DNA of 13,075 bases from JAVBQU01 sp031548675 (GCA_031548675.1 JAVBQU010000203.1:1-13075), one strand, 5' to 3'. Counted from the stretch's first letter, positions 1 to 7,785 are shown. Program-made: numbers and translations. The notes: generated by a model not told the origin, from the letters alone.

Positions 1-1
1 G

Positions 2-1612
2 CAGGTCGGCAATTTTAAAATAGGTAAATTAGACAAAATCATAAAAAAAAGTATTAACGGAAGAGTATACGTCGGAGATGCATCTAAAAGCATTGAAATA
101 TATGATCCGATAAAAAACACCTACGAACTTGCAGGCGAAATGGTAATTGAACGACAAGAGCATGTCACGATGACACTACCGGATGGCAGGGTATTAATTG
201 TTGGAGGCAGAGGCGGTCGAAAAAAAACATACTTAAGTGACGAGACTTTTAAAAAAAATATAAGTCCTGTTCTAAAACGAAGTTTACAAAACAAAAAAAA
301 CTTTTTGGCCGATAAGATTCAGGATATAGAAGTTTATGACCCAAAAACAAAAAAATCTCAAATAGTCGGCAAACTAAACTATGAGGTAGGAAATCAGTTG
401 AACCTGACCAAGTTAAGAGATAAATATGTCTTGGTCACCGGAGGACTAGGAATAAGGCATGAGTTAATAGACATAGAAGATTTTAAAATTTATCCTACGA
501 AAGCTAAACAAGGTGGAGTGACAACCCAAATATCCTTTGATGAAATACTTTTCACAGGAGGAAATTACAGCAGCATATTTAGGTTAAGCAAAGATATTAA
601 ACCTTTAAAATCCAGTGATTTAGGCTTTTGGAAATTGACACCTGAAATGTCGCACAAAAGAGAAGATTCGTCTGTTTGCCTCTTATATAATGGAGATGTC
701 TTAATCACGGGGGGACAAGAAGGATATTTCTATACAAATACTTCAGAAATATACAACGCCAAAGAAAATACATTTGTAAAAACTGGGCCAATGAATTATA
801 ACAGAATCCTTCATTCTTCGTTCCTTTTGTCTAATGGCAATGTTATTGTTATGGGAGGATTAGTTGCAGGAAATTCTCCATACTCTTTGGCTGTTGAGAC
901 TTACAATCCAAAGACTGGAACATTCAAAATAACTGGCGCTACAAAATATCGTGCAACAAATGAATATACAAGAAAGTTGAGCGACGATAAAATCTTCATT
1001 TTATCTATGGATGGTATTGCCGAAATTTACGATCCAATAAAAAACATCTCTAAATTCACCACTGAAATAAATTATGGAAGATATGCCCCTGCAATTGTAG
1101 AAGATAAAGAAGGTAATGTTTTTATTTTTGGAGGACAAATTGCATCCAATATAAAAGGAAAATTTAATAGTAAATTAAAAACACGAATGACTACAAATCA
1201 AACTGCGGGTACTCACTACACCGATACTATTGAAAAATATGATAGAAAGACAAATAAATTTTCTATAGTAGGAAAAATGAATTCAATAAGAGATCATGCA
1301 TCTGCAATACTATTACCAGATGGAAAAATCCTAATTGCAGGCGGCCGAACACATGAAGAAGATGCCGTCTTAGATCCTAAAGTTTTCAGGCATAATATAG
1401 AGTCAGAATACAAGCTCGGTGCCTACAAAAATTATTATTTCTGGCAAAATAAACTACAAGATATTGAAATTTTTGACCCAAAAACCAATAAAAGTACTAC
1501 GATTGGTAAATTAAATTATGCCATAGGAAGGGATTTAGGTTTGTTTTTACTCGACAACAAATATGTAGCTATATTATTTATTATCTTTACTTTTGGCTTA
1601 ACCCAAAAGTAA
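2..1612 (+). CDS. Kelch-repeat beta-propeller protein, 5'-partial, apparently truncated at its 3' end
   Basis: The reading frame is open from base 2 to the TAA at 1610-1612, so the gene starts left of the window; the ATG at 140 is only an internal methionine, because codons before it already encode a blade (SIEIYDPIKNTYELAGEM). Nine kelch-like blades can be read, each with a D-P-x-T/K-x turn and most ending in a hydrophobic-Gly-Gly strand, at about 203, 440, 558, 713, 855, 1005, 1132, 1338 and a broken ninth near 1567. Kelch propellers are usually carbohydrate- or protein-binding scaffolds or galactose-oxidase-like domains; no copper-ligand set or enzyme motif is visible, so no activity is assigned. 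The last blade stops before its GG strand and is replaced by LFIIFTFGLTQK, encoded by a hairpin repeat. The gene is markedly richer in A runs than gcvP or rpsA, which may mean accessory origin. Upstream part and signal peptide are not visible. Confidence 0.82.
   Translation, partial: QVGNFKIGKLDKIIKKSINGRVYVGDASKSIEIYDPIKNTYELAGEMVIERQEHVTMTLPDGRVLIVGGRGGRKKTYLSDETFKKNISPVLKRSLQNKKNFLADKIQDIEVYDPKTKKSQIVGKLNYEVGNQLNLTKLRDKYVLVTGGLGIRHELIDIEDFKIYPTKAKQGGVTTQISFDEILFTGGNYSSIFRLSKDIKPLKSSDLGFWKLTPEMSHKREDSSVCLLYNGDVLITGGQEGYFYTNTSEIYNAKENTFVKTGPMNYNRILHSSFLLSNGNVIVMGGLVAGNSPYSLAVETYNPKTGTFKITGATKYRATNEYTRKLSDDKIFILSMDGIAEIYDPIKNISKFTTEINYGRYAPAIVEDKEGNVFIFGGQIASNIKGKFNSKLKTRMTTNQTAGTHYTDTIEKYDRKTNKFSIVGKMNSIRDHASAILLPDGKILIAGGRTHEEDAVLDPKVFRHNIESEYKLGAYKNYYFWQNKLQDIEIFDPKTNKSTTIGKLNYAIGRDLGLFLLDNKYVAILFIIFTFGLTQK
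1587..1612. repeat. Perfect 10-bp inverted repeat overlapping the kelch stop codon
   Basis: TTACTTTTGG (1587-1596) and CCAAAAGTAA (1603-1612) are exact inverted copies around a 6-base loop CTTAAC. The right arm contains the TAA stop of the kelch frame. The sequence continues AACAAAAAGTCAAGGC, a wording I associate with scattered intergenic repeats of Bacteroidota (recollection, not searched). There is no run of T after the stem, so it is a poor intrinsic terminator and better described as a repeat or junction sequence. Confidence 0.6.
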
Positions 1613-1904
1613 CAAAAAGTCAAGGCTGAAACCTCTCCTTGTATTCCTCTCCATAGGAGAGAATAAATGGAATAATATTTTTGAATTGCTAAAAAAACTT
1701 CCTTTTCAACTAAACAAAAAAAGGTTGAACCTACTTATTCTAATAATAATTTCAGGGACATACAAACTTCTATAGCTTTATTAGCTCCATCGCATATTTT
1801 TTGTTCTTTACGTTTCAATGTTAGTTTTTTCTTAACGCATTTTTATTAGGCCAATTCTTGCCTTTTATTCGTCATTTCTTTTATTTGAACGCTTATTTTC
1901 CCCA

Positions 1905-1921
1905 CATGCAACACTTGCATG
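1905..1921. repeat. Short perfect palindrome CATGCAA-CAC-TTGCATG
   Basis: Two 7-base arms match exactly around a 3-base centre. The symmetry is that of a dimeric DNA-binding protein site, but no promoter or gene start lies next to it, as both flanking genes end here. It may equally be a chance or relic hairpin. Confidence 0.4.
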
Positions 1922-1990
1922 CAGTTATGAAAATTAAGCCCATTCGGGCTACTAGAAAAGCATTGTTTTACAAGAAGTTTATTGCACAGT

Positions 1991-2034
1991 TTATATAAAA
2001 ATAGGCTGTCAAAAAAATTAAGACAGCCTATTTT
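1991..2034 (-). terminator. Rho-independent terminator of gcvP
   Basis: A perfect 13-bp stem, AAAATAGGCTGTC (1998-2010) with GACAGCCTATTTT (2022-2034), encloses an 11-base loop. Read on the minus strand it lies 21 bases after the gcvP stop and is followed by TTTTTATATAAA. The symmetric A/T flanks could also let it act on transcripts arriving from the kelch side. Confidence 0.85.
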
Positions 2035-2054
2035 GTAAAAAATATTTTACTTTA

Positions 2055-4904
2055 TTATTTCAAAACTGCTTGTAAATTTCTATCGCCATAGGCATCATCT
2101 ACACGGCTAACCGAGGGCCAATATTTATCGTCGTGAACCATCGGGAAAGCTGCTTTTTGACGTGAATAGGTTTTATTCCATTCATTACCGCAGATTACCT
2201 GCATAGTGTGGGGTGCATTTTTCAATACATTGTCTTCTTTAGCTGCTTTTCCGGTTTCTATTTCTGCAATTTCTGCACGAATTGCAATTAAAGCGTCACA
2301 CAAGCGGTCTATCTCGCTCAAAGGTTCGCTTTCGGTAGGTTCTATCATCAAAGTTCCATGTACCGGAAATGCTACTGTAGGGGCATGGAAGCCATAATCC
2401 ATCAAACGTTTGGCTATATCGCCCACTTGTACGCCTGTAGGTAAGCTAAACGGATTGCAATCGATAATCAATTCGTGGGCACACATACCTTGTTTGCCTA
2501 CATATAAAATCTTATAGGCTTCGGCTAAGCGTTTACGCATATAGTTGGCATTTACGATAGCCATGCGGGTAGCTTCGGTTAAACCTTGTTCGCCCAGCAT
2601 CTTAATATATCCGTAAGTGATAGGCAATACCATAGCACTGCCGAATGGGGATGCTGATACGGGAGTTCCTTGTTTTCCGCCTACTTCTACTTGCGAATGG
2701 TTAGGCAGGAAATCTACCAAATGTTTTGCTACGCCGATAGGTCCTACGCCGGGACCGCCGCCGCCGTGGGGGATGGCAAAGGTTTTATGTAAATTCAAGT
2801 GGCAAACGTCGGCTCCCATCAAGCCCGGAGAGGTTAGACCTACTTGGGCATTCATATTGGCTCCATCCATATACACTTGTCCGCCATGCGAGTGTACAAT
2901 ATTGATAATGTCTAAAATAGCTTCTTCGAACACTCCGTGTGTGGATGGATAGGTAATCATGATACATGATAATGTATCTTTGTATTGTTCGGCTTTGGCT
3001 CTTAAATCTTCTACATCTATTTCGCCTTGTTCGGTTGATTTAATAATCACGATTTCCATGCCGGCTTTGGCTGCTGATGCAGGGTTGGTTCCGTGTGCGG
3101 AAGCGGGGATTAAACAAACATTGCGGTGTGCATTGCCTTGTGCGTGGTGGTAATCGCGGATTACCATCAATCCGGCATATTCTCCGGCTGCTCCTGAATT
3201 GGGTTGGAACGACATGCGGGCAAAGCCTGTAATTTCGCTCAAAGCCTGATTTAAGTTTTCGATTAATTCTAAATAGCCTTGTGCTTGGTCTGCAGGTACA
3301 AAAGGATGCATGGCTTCGAATTCGCCCCAGCTCAACGGCAGCATTTCGGCAGCAGCATTAAGTTTCATAGTGCATGATCCTAGCGGAATCATAGCCCTGT
3401 TTAATGAAAGGTCTTTGATTTCCAATTTTTTCATATACCTCATCATGGCTGTTTCGGAATGATAGGTATTGAAAGTCTCGTGTGTTAGAAAAGTGGATTT
3501 ACGATGCAGGTTTTCGGGAATGGTGCAAATATCTTTACAGCAATTGCCATTGCAGTCAACGGTTTTGAAATTAGCTTTGGCAGCTTTTGCCAAAATTTCC
3601 AAAACTAAATTTACATCTTCTAAGGATGATGATTCGTCAAAGCTAACAGCTATATGCTTGGCATCGATATAGAAGAAATTTACTTGATTTTCTAAAGCTA
3701 TCTTACGTACATCGTCTGCCGAAACTTGTGCAGGCAGTTCGATATGTAATGTATCGAAGAAATAATTATTTAATTGCTTATAGCCATACTGAGCCAATTC
3801 GTTAGCACATTTTCCGGCAAAGGTATTAACTCTTTTGGCAATGTGGCGGATGCCGTGTTGTCCGTGCCAAGCAGCATAAAAACCTGCCATGATAGCGAGC
3901 AAAGCTTGTGATGTGCAAATGTTGGAGGTTGCTTTTTCGCGTTTGATATGTTGTTCGCGGGTAGATAATGCCATACGGAATGCTTGGTTTCCTTGGCTAT
4001 CAACTGTAATACCGATGATACGTCCGGGAATCTGGCGTTTAAAATCTTCTTTTACGGCAAAATATCCGGCAGATGGACCTCCGAAACCCATCGGAACACC
4101 GAAACGCTGGGTGTTTCCGAATACGCAATCGGCTCCCCATTCGCCCGGAGGGGTTAGTAATGCCAATGATAATAAATCGGCAGCTACGGCTATAAAAATA
4201 TTATGGGTTTTGGCTTTGGCAACAAATGCACTATAGTCGCGTACCAAGCCATTTTTATTGCCATATTGAACAATCGCTCCAAAGAATGTATTATCTAGTT
4301 GTACCGTATCGGGGTTTCCTAAAACTATTTCTATGTTTTGAGGTTTGGCATTGGTGCGGATTACATCGATGGTTTGAGGGAAAAGATCTTCGGCTACAAA
4401 CAGTCTGCTTACATTGTTTTTCTCCATTTCGCGGGTACGTGAACGGTAAAACATCAACATAGCTTCGGCTGCTGAGGTAGCTTCGTCTAATAATCCGGCA
4501 TTGGGAATAGGCATAGCGGTAAGGTCTGCCACCATAGTTTGGAAATTCATTAAGGCTTCTAAACGTCCTTGAGAAATTTCTGCCTGATAGGGTGTGTAAG
4601 CCGTGTACCAGCCCGGATTTTCGAATACATTACGCATTACTACTGCCGGAGTTACGGTATTGTAATAGCCCATACCGATAAAACTCTTATATACTTTATT
4701 TTTTACGGCTAAAGATTTTATGTGATTCAAATACTCGCGTTCACTCATACCTTTAGGCAGATTCATCGGAATTTTGCGGCGAATGGATGCCGGAACGGTT
4801 TTATCAATCAATTCATCAATGCTGTTCACACCGATGGTTTTCAACATGTGGTCTATTTCGGAACCGCAAGGTCCGTTATGACGGTAAGTAAAACTGGTAC
4901 TCAT
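2055..4904 (-). CDS. gcvP: Glycine dehydrogenase (aminomethyl-transferring), glycine cleavage P-protein
   Basis: PLP-dependent P-protein of the cytoplasmic glycine cleavage system: it decarboxylates glycine and passes the aminomethyl group to lipoylated H-protein (GcvH), with T- and L-proteins completing formation of methylene-tetrahydrofolate, CO2, NH3 and NADH. The 949 residues match the usual length of the fused form (about 950), with an N-terminal half ending near residue 445 and a C-terminal half from about 465. The PLP lysine is K707 in HLNLHKTFAIPHGGGGPG; the glycine-rich stretch and the S-C-T-M-K-L-N motif (510-516) are intact. The catalytically silent N-half carries the matching VFGNTQRFGVPMGFGGPSAGY-like segment near 261-281. 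The linker has a cysteine cluster (C451, C455, C456, C460) that I do not remember as typical. gcvT and gcvH are not adjacent. The gene has its own promoter (4953-4985) and terminator, so it is probably monocistronic. The ATG is 42 bases or so from the predicted transcription start. Confidence 0.97.
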   Translation of the reverse strand: MSTSFTYRHNGPCGSEIDHMLKTIGVNSIDELIDKTVPASIRRKIPMNLPKGMSEREYLNHIKSLAVKNKVYKSFIGMGYYNTVTPAVVMRNVFENPGWYTAYTPYQAEISQGRLEALMNFQTMVADLTAMPIPNAGLLDEATSAAEAMLMFYRSRTREMEKNNVSRLFVAEDLFPQTIDVIRTNAKPQNIEIVLGNPDTVQLDNTFFGAIVQYGNKNGLVRDYSAFVAKAKTHNIFIAVAADLLSLALLTPPGEWGADCVFGNTQRFGVPMGFGGPSAGYFAVKEDFKRQIPGRIIGITVDSQGNQAFRMALSTREQHIKREKATSNICTSQALLAIMAGFYAAWHGQHGIRHIAKRVNTFAGKCANELAQYGYKQLNNYFFDTLHIELPAQVSADDVRKIALENQVNFFYIDAKHIAVSFDESSSLEDVNLVLEILAKAAKANFKTVDCNGNCCKDICTIPENLHRKSTFLTHETFNTYHSETAMMRYMKKLEIKDLSLNRAMIPLGSCTMKLNAAAEMLPLSWGEFEAMHPFVPADQAQGYLELIENLNQALSEITGFARMSFQPNSGAAGEYAGLMVIRDYHHAQGNAHRNVCLIPASAHGTNPASAAKAGMEIVIIKSTEQGEIDVEDLRAKAEQYKDTLSCIMITYPSTHGVFEEAILDIINIVHSHGGQVYMDGANMNAQVGLTSPGLMGADVCHLNLHKTFAIPHGGGGPGVGPIGVAKHLVDFLPNHSQVEVGGKQGTPVSASPFGSAMVLPITYGYIKMLGEQGLTEATRMAIVNANYMRKRLAEAYKILYVGKQGMCAHELIIDCNPFSLPTGVQVGDIAKRLMDYGFHAPTVAFPVHGTLMIEPTESEPLSEIDRLCDALIAIRAEIAEIETGKAAKEDNVLKNAPHTMQVICGNEWNKTYSRQKAAFPMVHDDKYWPSVSRVDDAYGDRNLQAVLK

Positions 4905-4952
4905 TGCTTATTATATGTTTATGTGAGAAAATACGTTTTCTTTTATATTATA

Positions 4953-4985
4953 CAAAATTACAGGAAAAAACAATTGTATCCAAAA
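4953..4985 (-). promoter_or_regulatory. Bacteroidota-type promoter for gcvP
   Basis: Minus strand: TTTTG (4985-4981), 20 bases, then TAATTTTG (4960-4953), an exact fit to TAnnTTTG. Transcription should start near 4946-4948, giving a leader of about 42 bases, too short for a glycine riboswitch. Confidence 0.75.
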
Positions 4986-5104
4986 TAAGTTTAAGGACTT
5001 GGTTTACAAAAGAACGCCGAATAAATTATTCATTAAATGCCTGCAATTCATCCTGAAATTATTAATGATTCCATTAAAATCAGCATTCCTCGAAGCAATC
5101 TAAT

Positions 5105-5150
5105 GAAAAAATAATAAAACAGGGCTTTACCGTTTCCGGTAAAGCCCTGT
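5105..5150 (-). terminator. Rho-independent terminator of rpsA
   Basis: A perfect 14-bp stem, ACAGGGCTTTACCG (5119-5132) with its complement (5137-5150), has a GAAA tetraloop when read on the minus strand and is followed by TTTATTATTTTTTC. It lies about 40 bases after the rpsA stop and separates rpsA from gcvP. Confidence 0.93.
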
Positions 5151-5191
5151 CAAATATTTGAAAATTTGCTTCTTGTTTAAAGCAGATTTTA

Positions 5192-7072
5192 CTATTCTTC
5201 TGAAGCTGTTTCTTCTTCTGATTTATCAGCTTTAGCTTTTTTGGTAGCTTTAGCTTTTTGAGTCATGGCTTCAGCTTTTTCGATAGCTGATTTTTGCATT
5301 TCTTCTTTCAAGTTTGCTAATACATCCAAATCGCCTAAAGTGGTTTTTTCAACGCTGTCGTTAATGCGTTTTACAGCTTTTTTAGCTTCTGAATCACCTT
5401 TTTTAGCTTCGTTTTCTGCTTTTGTTTTTTCTTCTAACTCAGCATCTTTAAAAGTTCTGGTATGAGAAACTACAATTTTTTTGCTGTCTTTTGCAAATTC
5501 GATAACCTTGAAGCTCAAAGTTTCGTTAGCTCTGGCATTTGTACCATCTTCTTTTGCCAAATGACGAATAGGAGCAAATCCTTCAACGCCATAAGGTAAA
5601 GCTACAATACCGCCTTTATCATTTACACTAATTACGGTTCCTTCATGAACAGAATCAACTGTAAAAATAGTTTCATAAACATCCCATGGATTTTCTTCTA
5701 ATTGTTTATGACCTAAGCTCAAACGACGGTTTTCAAGGTCAACTTCCATAACCACAACTTCGATGCTTTCGCCTATTTTGGTAAATTCGGCAGGATGTTT
5801 GATTTTTTTAGACCAAGAAAGATCTGAAATATGAATCAATCCATCAACACCTTCTTCTAATTCAACAAAGATACCGAAGTTAGTAAAGTTACGAACAATA
5901 GCTTTATGTTTAGAACCTACAGGATATTTCTCGATGATGTTTGCCCATGGATCTGGAATCAATTGTTTGATACCTAAAGACATTTTGCGTTCTTCGCGGT
6001 CTAAGGTTAAAATAACGGCTTCTACTTCGTCGCCTATTTTCATAAAGTCTTGAGCTGTTCTCAAATGTTGAGACCAAGACATTTCTGAAACGTGAATTAA
6101 ACCTTCTACACCGGGAACGATTTCGATAAATGCACCATAATCAGCGATTACAACTACTTTACCTTTTAATTTATCGCCAACTTTTAAGTCTTCGCTCAAA
6201 GTTCCCCATGGGTGCGGAGTTAATTGTTTTAAGCCGAGAGCAATACGTTTTTTACCTTCGTCGAAATCCAAAATAACCACATTGATTTTTTGATCCAATT
6301 GTACGATTTCTTCAGGATGGTTGATACGTCCCCAAGAAAGGTCGGTAATATGGATAAGACCATCAACGCCGCCCAAATCAATAAATACTCCATAAGAAGT
6401 AATATTTTTAACAGTTCCTTCCAAAACTTGTCCTTTTTCGAGCTTGCCGATAATTTCAAGTTTTTGAGCTTCCAACTCGTCTTCGATAAGAGCTTTGTGA
6501 GAAACCACAATATTTTTATATTCGTGATTGATTTTAACCACTTTAAATTCCATGGTTTTATCAACAAAAACATCGTAATCGCGGATAGGTTTCACATCTA
6601 TTTGTGAACCGGGTAAAAACGCTTCGATACCAAATACATCAACAATCAAACCACCTTTGGTACGGCATTTTACATAACCATTGATAATTTCTTGTGTTTC
6701 GTGTGCCTGTAAAACGCGTTCCCATGATTTGGCAACTCTTGCTTTCTTATGTGATAACAACAATTGACCGTTGGTATCTTCTTGGCTTTCAACAAAAACT
6801 TCAATAGTATCACCGATTTTCAAATCAGGATTGTATTTTACTTCCGACAATGGAATAACACCATCTGACTTGAAGCCGATATTTACTACTACTTCGCGAT
6901 TGTTTTTAGCTACTACGATACCTTCGATTACATCTCTATCTCCAATTTTGTCTAGAGTATCTTCGTAAAGTTTTTCTAATCTTGCTTGCTCGTCCGAACC
7001 GTAAATTTGTTCTTTCTTGCCTGTACCCCAATCAAAATCTTCAATGGGAGTAATGTTTTTTAAATTTGACAT
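5192..7072 (-). CDS. rpsA: 30S ribosomal protein S1
   Basis: S1 binds mRNA on the small ribosomal subunit and helps load structured messages. The 626 residues contain six S1 (OB-fold) repeats at about 47-108, 129-194, 214-282, 301-369, 386-456 and 474-538. Repeats 3-5 carry the classic G-V-F/I-x-hydrophobic plus G-L-I-H-I-S/T-D/E-L/M-S-W signature (GVDGLIHITDLSW, GVEGLIHVSEMSW, GVDGLIHISDLSW); repeats 1, 2 and 6 are more divergent, as in other S1 proteins. The N-terminus (NLKNITPIEDFDW) resembles S1 of Bacteroidales. A charged tail (about 545-626), rich in Lys, Ala and Glu and ending SEEETASEE, extends past the last repeat and is likely helical or disordered. The ATG follows a 107-base leader with two hairpins whose loops are complementary, suggesting autoregulation. 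It is divergent from rnpB and followed by its own terminator, so it is transcribed alone. Confidence 0.97.
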   Translation of the reverse strand: MSNLKNITPIEDFDWGTGKKEQIYGSDEQARLEKLYEDTLDKIGDRDVIEGIVVAKNNREVVVNIGFKSDGVIPLSEVKYNPDLKIGDTIEVFVESQEDTNGQLLLSHKKARVAKSWERVLQAHETQEIINGYVKCRTKGGLIVDVFGIEAFLPGSQIDVKPIRDYDVFVDKTMEFKVVKINHEYKNIVVSHKALIEDELEAQKLEIIGKLEKGQVLEGTVKNITSYGVFIDLGGVDGLIHITDLSWGRINHPEEIVQLDQKINVVILDFDEGKKRIALGLKQLTPHPWGTLSEDLKVGDKLKGKVVVIADYGAFIEIVPGVEGLIHVSEMSWSQHLRTAQDFMKIGDEVEAVILTLDREERKMSLGIKQLIPDPWANIIEKYPVGSKHKAIVRNFTNFGIFVELEEGVDGLIHISDLSWSKKIKHPAEFTKIGESIEVVVMEVDLENRRLSLGHKQLEENPWDVYETIFTVDSVHEGTVISVNDKGGIVALPYGVEGFAPIRHLAKEDGTNARANETLSFKVIEFAKDSKKIVVSHTRTFKDAELEEKTKAENEAKKGDSEAKKAVKRINDSVEKTTLGDLDVLANLKEEMQKSAIEKAEAMTQKAKATKKAKADKSEEETASEE

Positions 7073-7091
7073 AAAACTTTTTTAGTTTGTA

Positions 7092-7169
7092 TCTTGTTTG
7101 TCGCCCAACAAGAGAGGTTGATATTTTATTTACTTCTCAAAAACAGCCCTTTAGCGACAAAGATGCTGT
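7092..7169 (-). promoter_or_regulatory. Structured 5' leader of rpsA with two hairpins and complementary loops
   Basis: In transcript order: hairpin 1 (7169-7143) pairs ACAGC with GCTGT and CTTT with AAAG, leaving the loop GTCGCT, and is followed by five T. Hairpin 2 (7113-7092) pairs TCTTGTT with AACAAGA around the loop GGGCGACA. GTCGC in loop 1 and GCGAC in loop 2 are exact reverse complements, so they can kiss; TTTGTCGC and GCGACAAA (7154-7161 and 7097-7104) can alternatively form an 8-bp long-range helix that excludes both hairpins. The stems and complementarity are seen directly; a role in S1 feedback is inferred from the known autogenous control of S1 in other bacteria. Confidence 0.55.
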
Positions 7170-7185
7170 GTGTATAAATAGCATG

Positions 7186-7217
7186 CAAAGGTAATATTTT
7201 TCAGTGTAATAACAAAA
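7186..7217 (-). promoter_or_regulatory. Bacteroidota-type promoter for rpsA
   Basis: Minus strand: TTTTG (7217-7213), 19 bases, then TACCTTTG (7193-7186), an exact fit to the TTTG/TAnnTTTG consensus. The predicted start near 7180 includes both leader hairpins in the message. Confidence 0.85.
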
Positions 7218-7343
7218 TATATACAAGAACAAACCTCAAAATGAATACATTTGGGACAATACTTACACATAATACATTAAAATAAATCAAAAATTGATTA
7301 GAGATTCTATTTTGAGACATCCTTATTTTCAAACTAAAACTAT

Positions 7344-7351
7344 TATCTTTG
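7344..7351 (+). promoter_or_regulatory. -7 element of the rnpB promoter
   Basis: TATCTTTG fits TAnnTTTG and sits 5 bases before the first base of the P1 helix of RNase P RNA, so start and mature 5' end would nearly coincide. A matching TTTG at -33 is not evident, so that part of the promoter is weak or unusual. Confidence 0.6.
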
Positions 7352-7355
7352 CACA

Positions 7356-7726
7356 GAAGACGACAGTTTGTTCTATCGCGTTTCGAGCTATTCGAGATGA
7401 GGAAAGTCCGGACAACACAGAGCACCGTACTTCCTAACGGGAAGGCGTTCGGAATCATCCGTTCGACAGCAAGTGCCACAGAAAATAACCGTCTTGCCTA
7501 GCAAGATAAGGGTGAAAATGTGAGGTAAGAGCTCACGCTTTGCGGCGGCGACATCGCAAGGGGGTAAACCTTACGGGTTGAAAGATCAAATATACCGGCA
7601 GTTAAGGGCTGCTCGTCCGTTGCCGGGGGGTAGATCGTTTGAGGCTATGGGCGACTATAGTCCAAGATAAATGATAGAAATCTCTCTTTTGAGATACAGA
7701 ATCCGGCTTATAGAACTGTTGTCTTC
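7356..7726 (+). ncRNA. rnpB: RNase P RNA, bacterial class A
   Basis: Catalytic RNA that removes 5' leaders from pre-tRNAs together with RnpA protein. The ends GAAGACGACAGTT (from 7356) and AACTGTTGTCTTC (to 7726) form the P1 helix. The universally conserved GAGGAAAGTCCGGACAACAC block near 7400, with CAGAGCACCG after it, gives the 5' strand of P4 and nearby core. The matching 3' core ATACAGAATCCGGCTTA lies near 7694-7710 and supplies the 3' side of P4. Internal blocks GGGTGAAAATGTGAGGTAAGAGC (first bases near 7510) and the CGGGTTGAAAGATC area fit the specificity-domain and J-regions. The length of about 371 is normal for class A. It is divergent from rpsA and ends with a U-tract. Confidence 0.97.
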
Positions 7727-7734
7727 CTTTTTTT
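7714..7734 (+). terminator. U-tract terminator of rnpB using the P1 strand
   Basis: The 3' strand of P1 (7714-7726) is followed, after one C, by seven T (7728-7734). P1 is formed with a distant strand, so the terminating hairpin is either P1 itself or termination relies mostly on the U run. Confidence 0.55.
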
Positions 7735-7785
7735 GTACTAATTTATGTTACAAAATTTATAATCCATTTGTTCACCATTGTCTCC

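Larger units (their letters stand above)
1613..2054. other. Non-coding interval between the kelch gene and gcvP
   Basis: No convincing gene lies here. It holds a 6-bp inverted repeat CTCTCC-ATA-GGAGAG (1647-1661), the palindrome at 1905-1921, a 5-bp hairpin AGCCC-ATTC-GGGCT (1937-1950) and the gcvP terminator. On the minus strand a 35-codon open stretch without a usable start (1842 down to the stop at 1735-1737) reads CDGANKAIEVCMSLKLLLE at its end; it has protein-like composition and may be a gene scrap, but is too short to assign. The kelch gene (+) and gcvP (-) converge on this interval. Confidence 0.6.

Noticed and set aside
140..1612. Kelch gene starting at the ATG at 140
   Set aside because: The frame is open back to base 2 and already encodes a kelch blade before this ATG, so it is an internal methionine of a gene that begins outside the window.
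4905..4960. Glycine riboswitch before gcvP
   Set aside because: The predicted leader is only about 42 bases and AT-rich, far too short for a glycine aptamer.
2206..4988. Several open frames of 60-115 codons opposite or overlapping gcvP
   Set aside because: They lie wholly inside or antisense to a well conserved gene, have unnatural composition and no recognisable domain; they are shadows.
5265..6968. Open frames within rpsA on both strands
   Set aside because: Shadows of rpsA with low-complexity Ser/Phe or Lys/Leu-rich translations.
7246..7253. Second plus-strand promoter TACATTTG upstream of rnpB
   Set aside because: No -33 element at the right distance, and the box at 7344-7351 fits the RNA 5' end exactly.
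7201..7479. A 92-codon minus-strand frame across the rpsA-rnpB gap
   Set aside because: It runs through the antisense of RNase P RNA and over the rpsA promoter.
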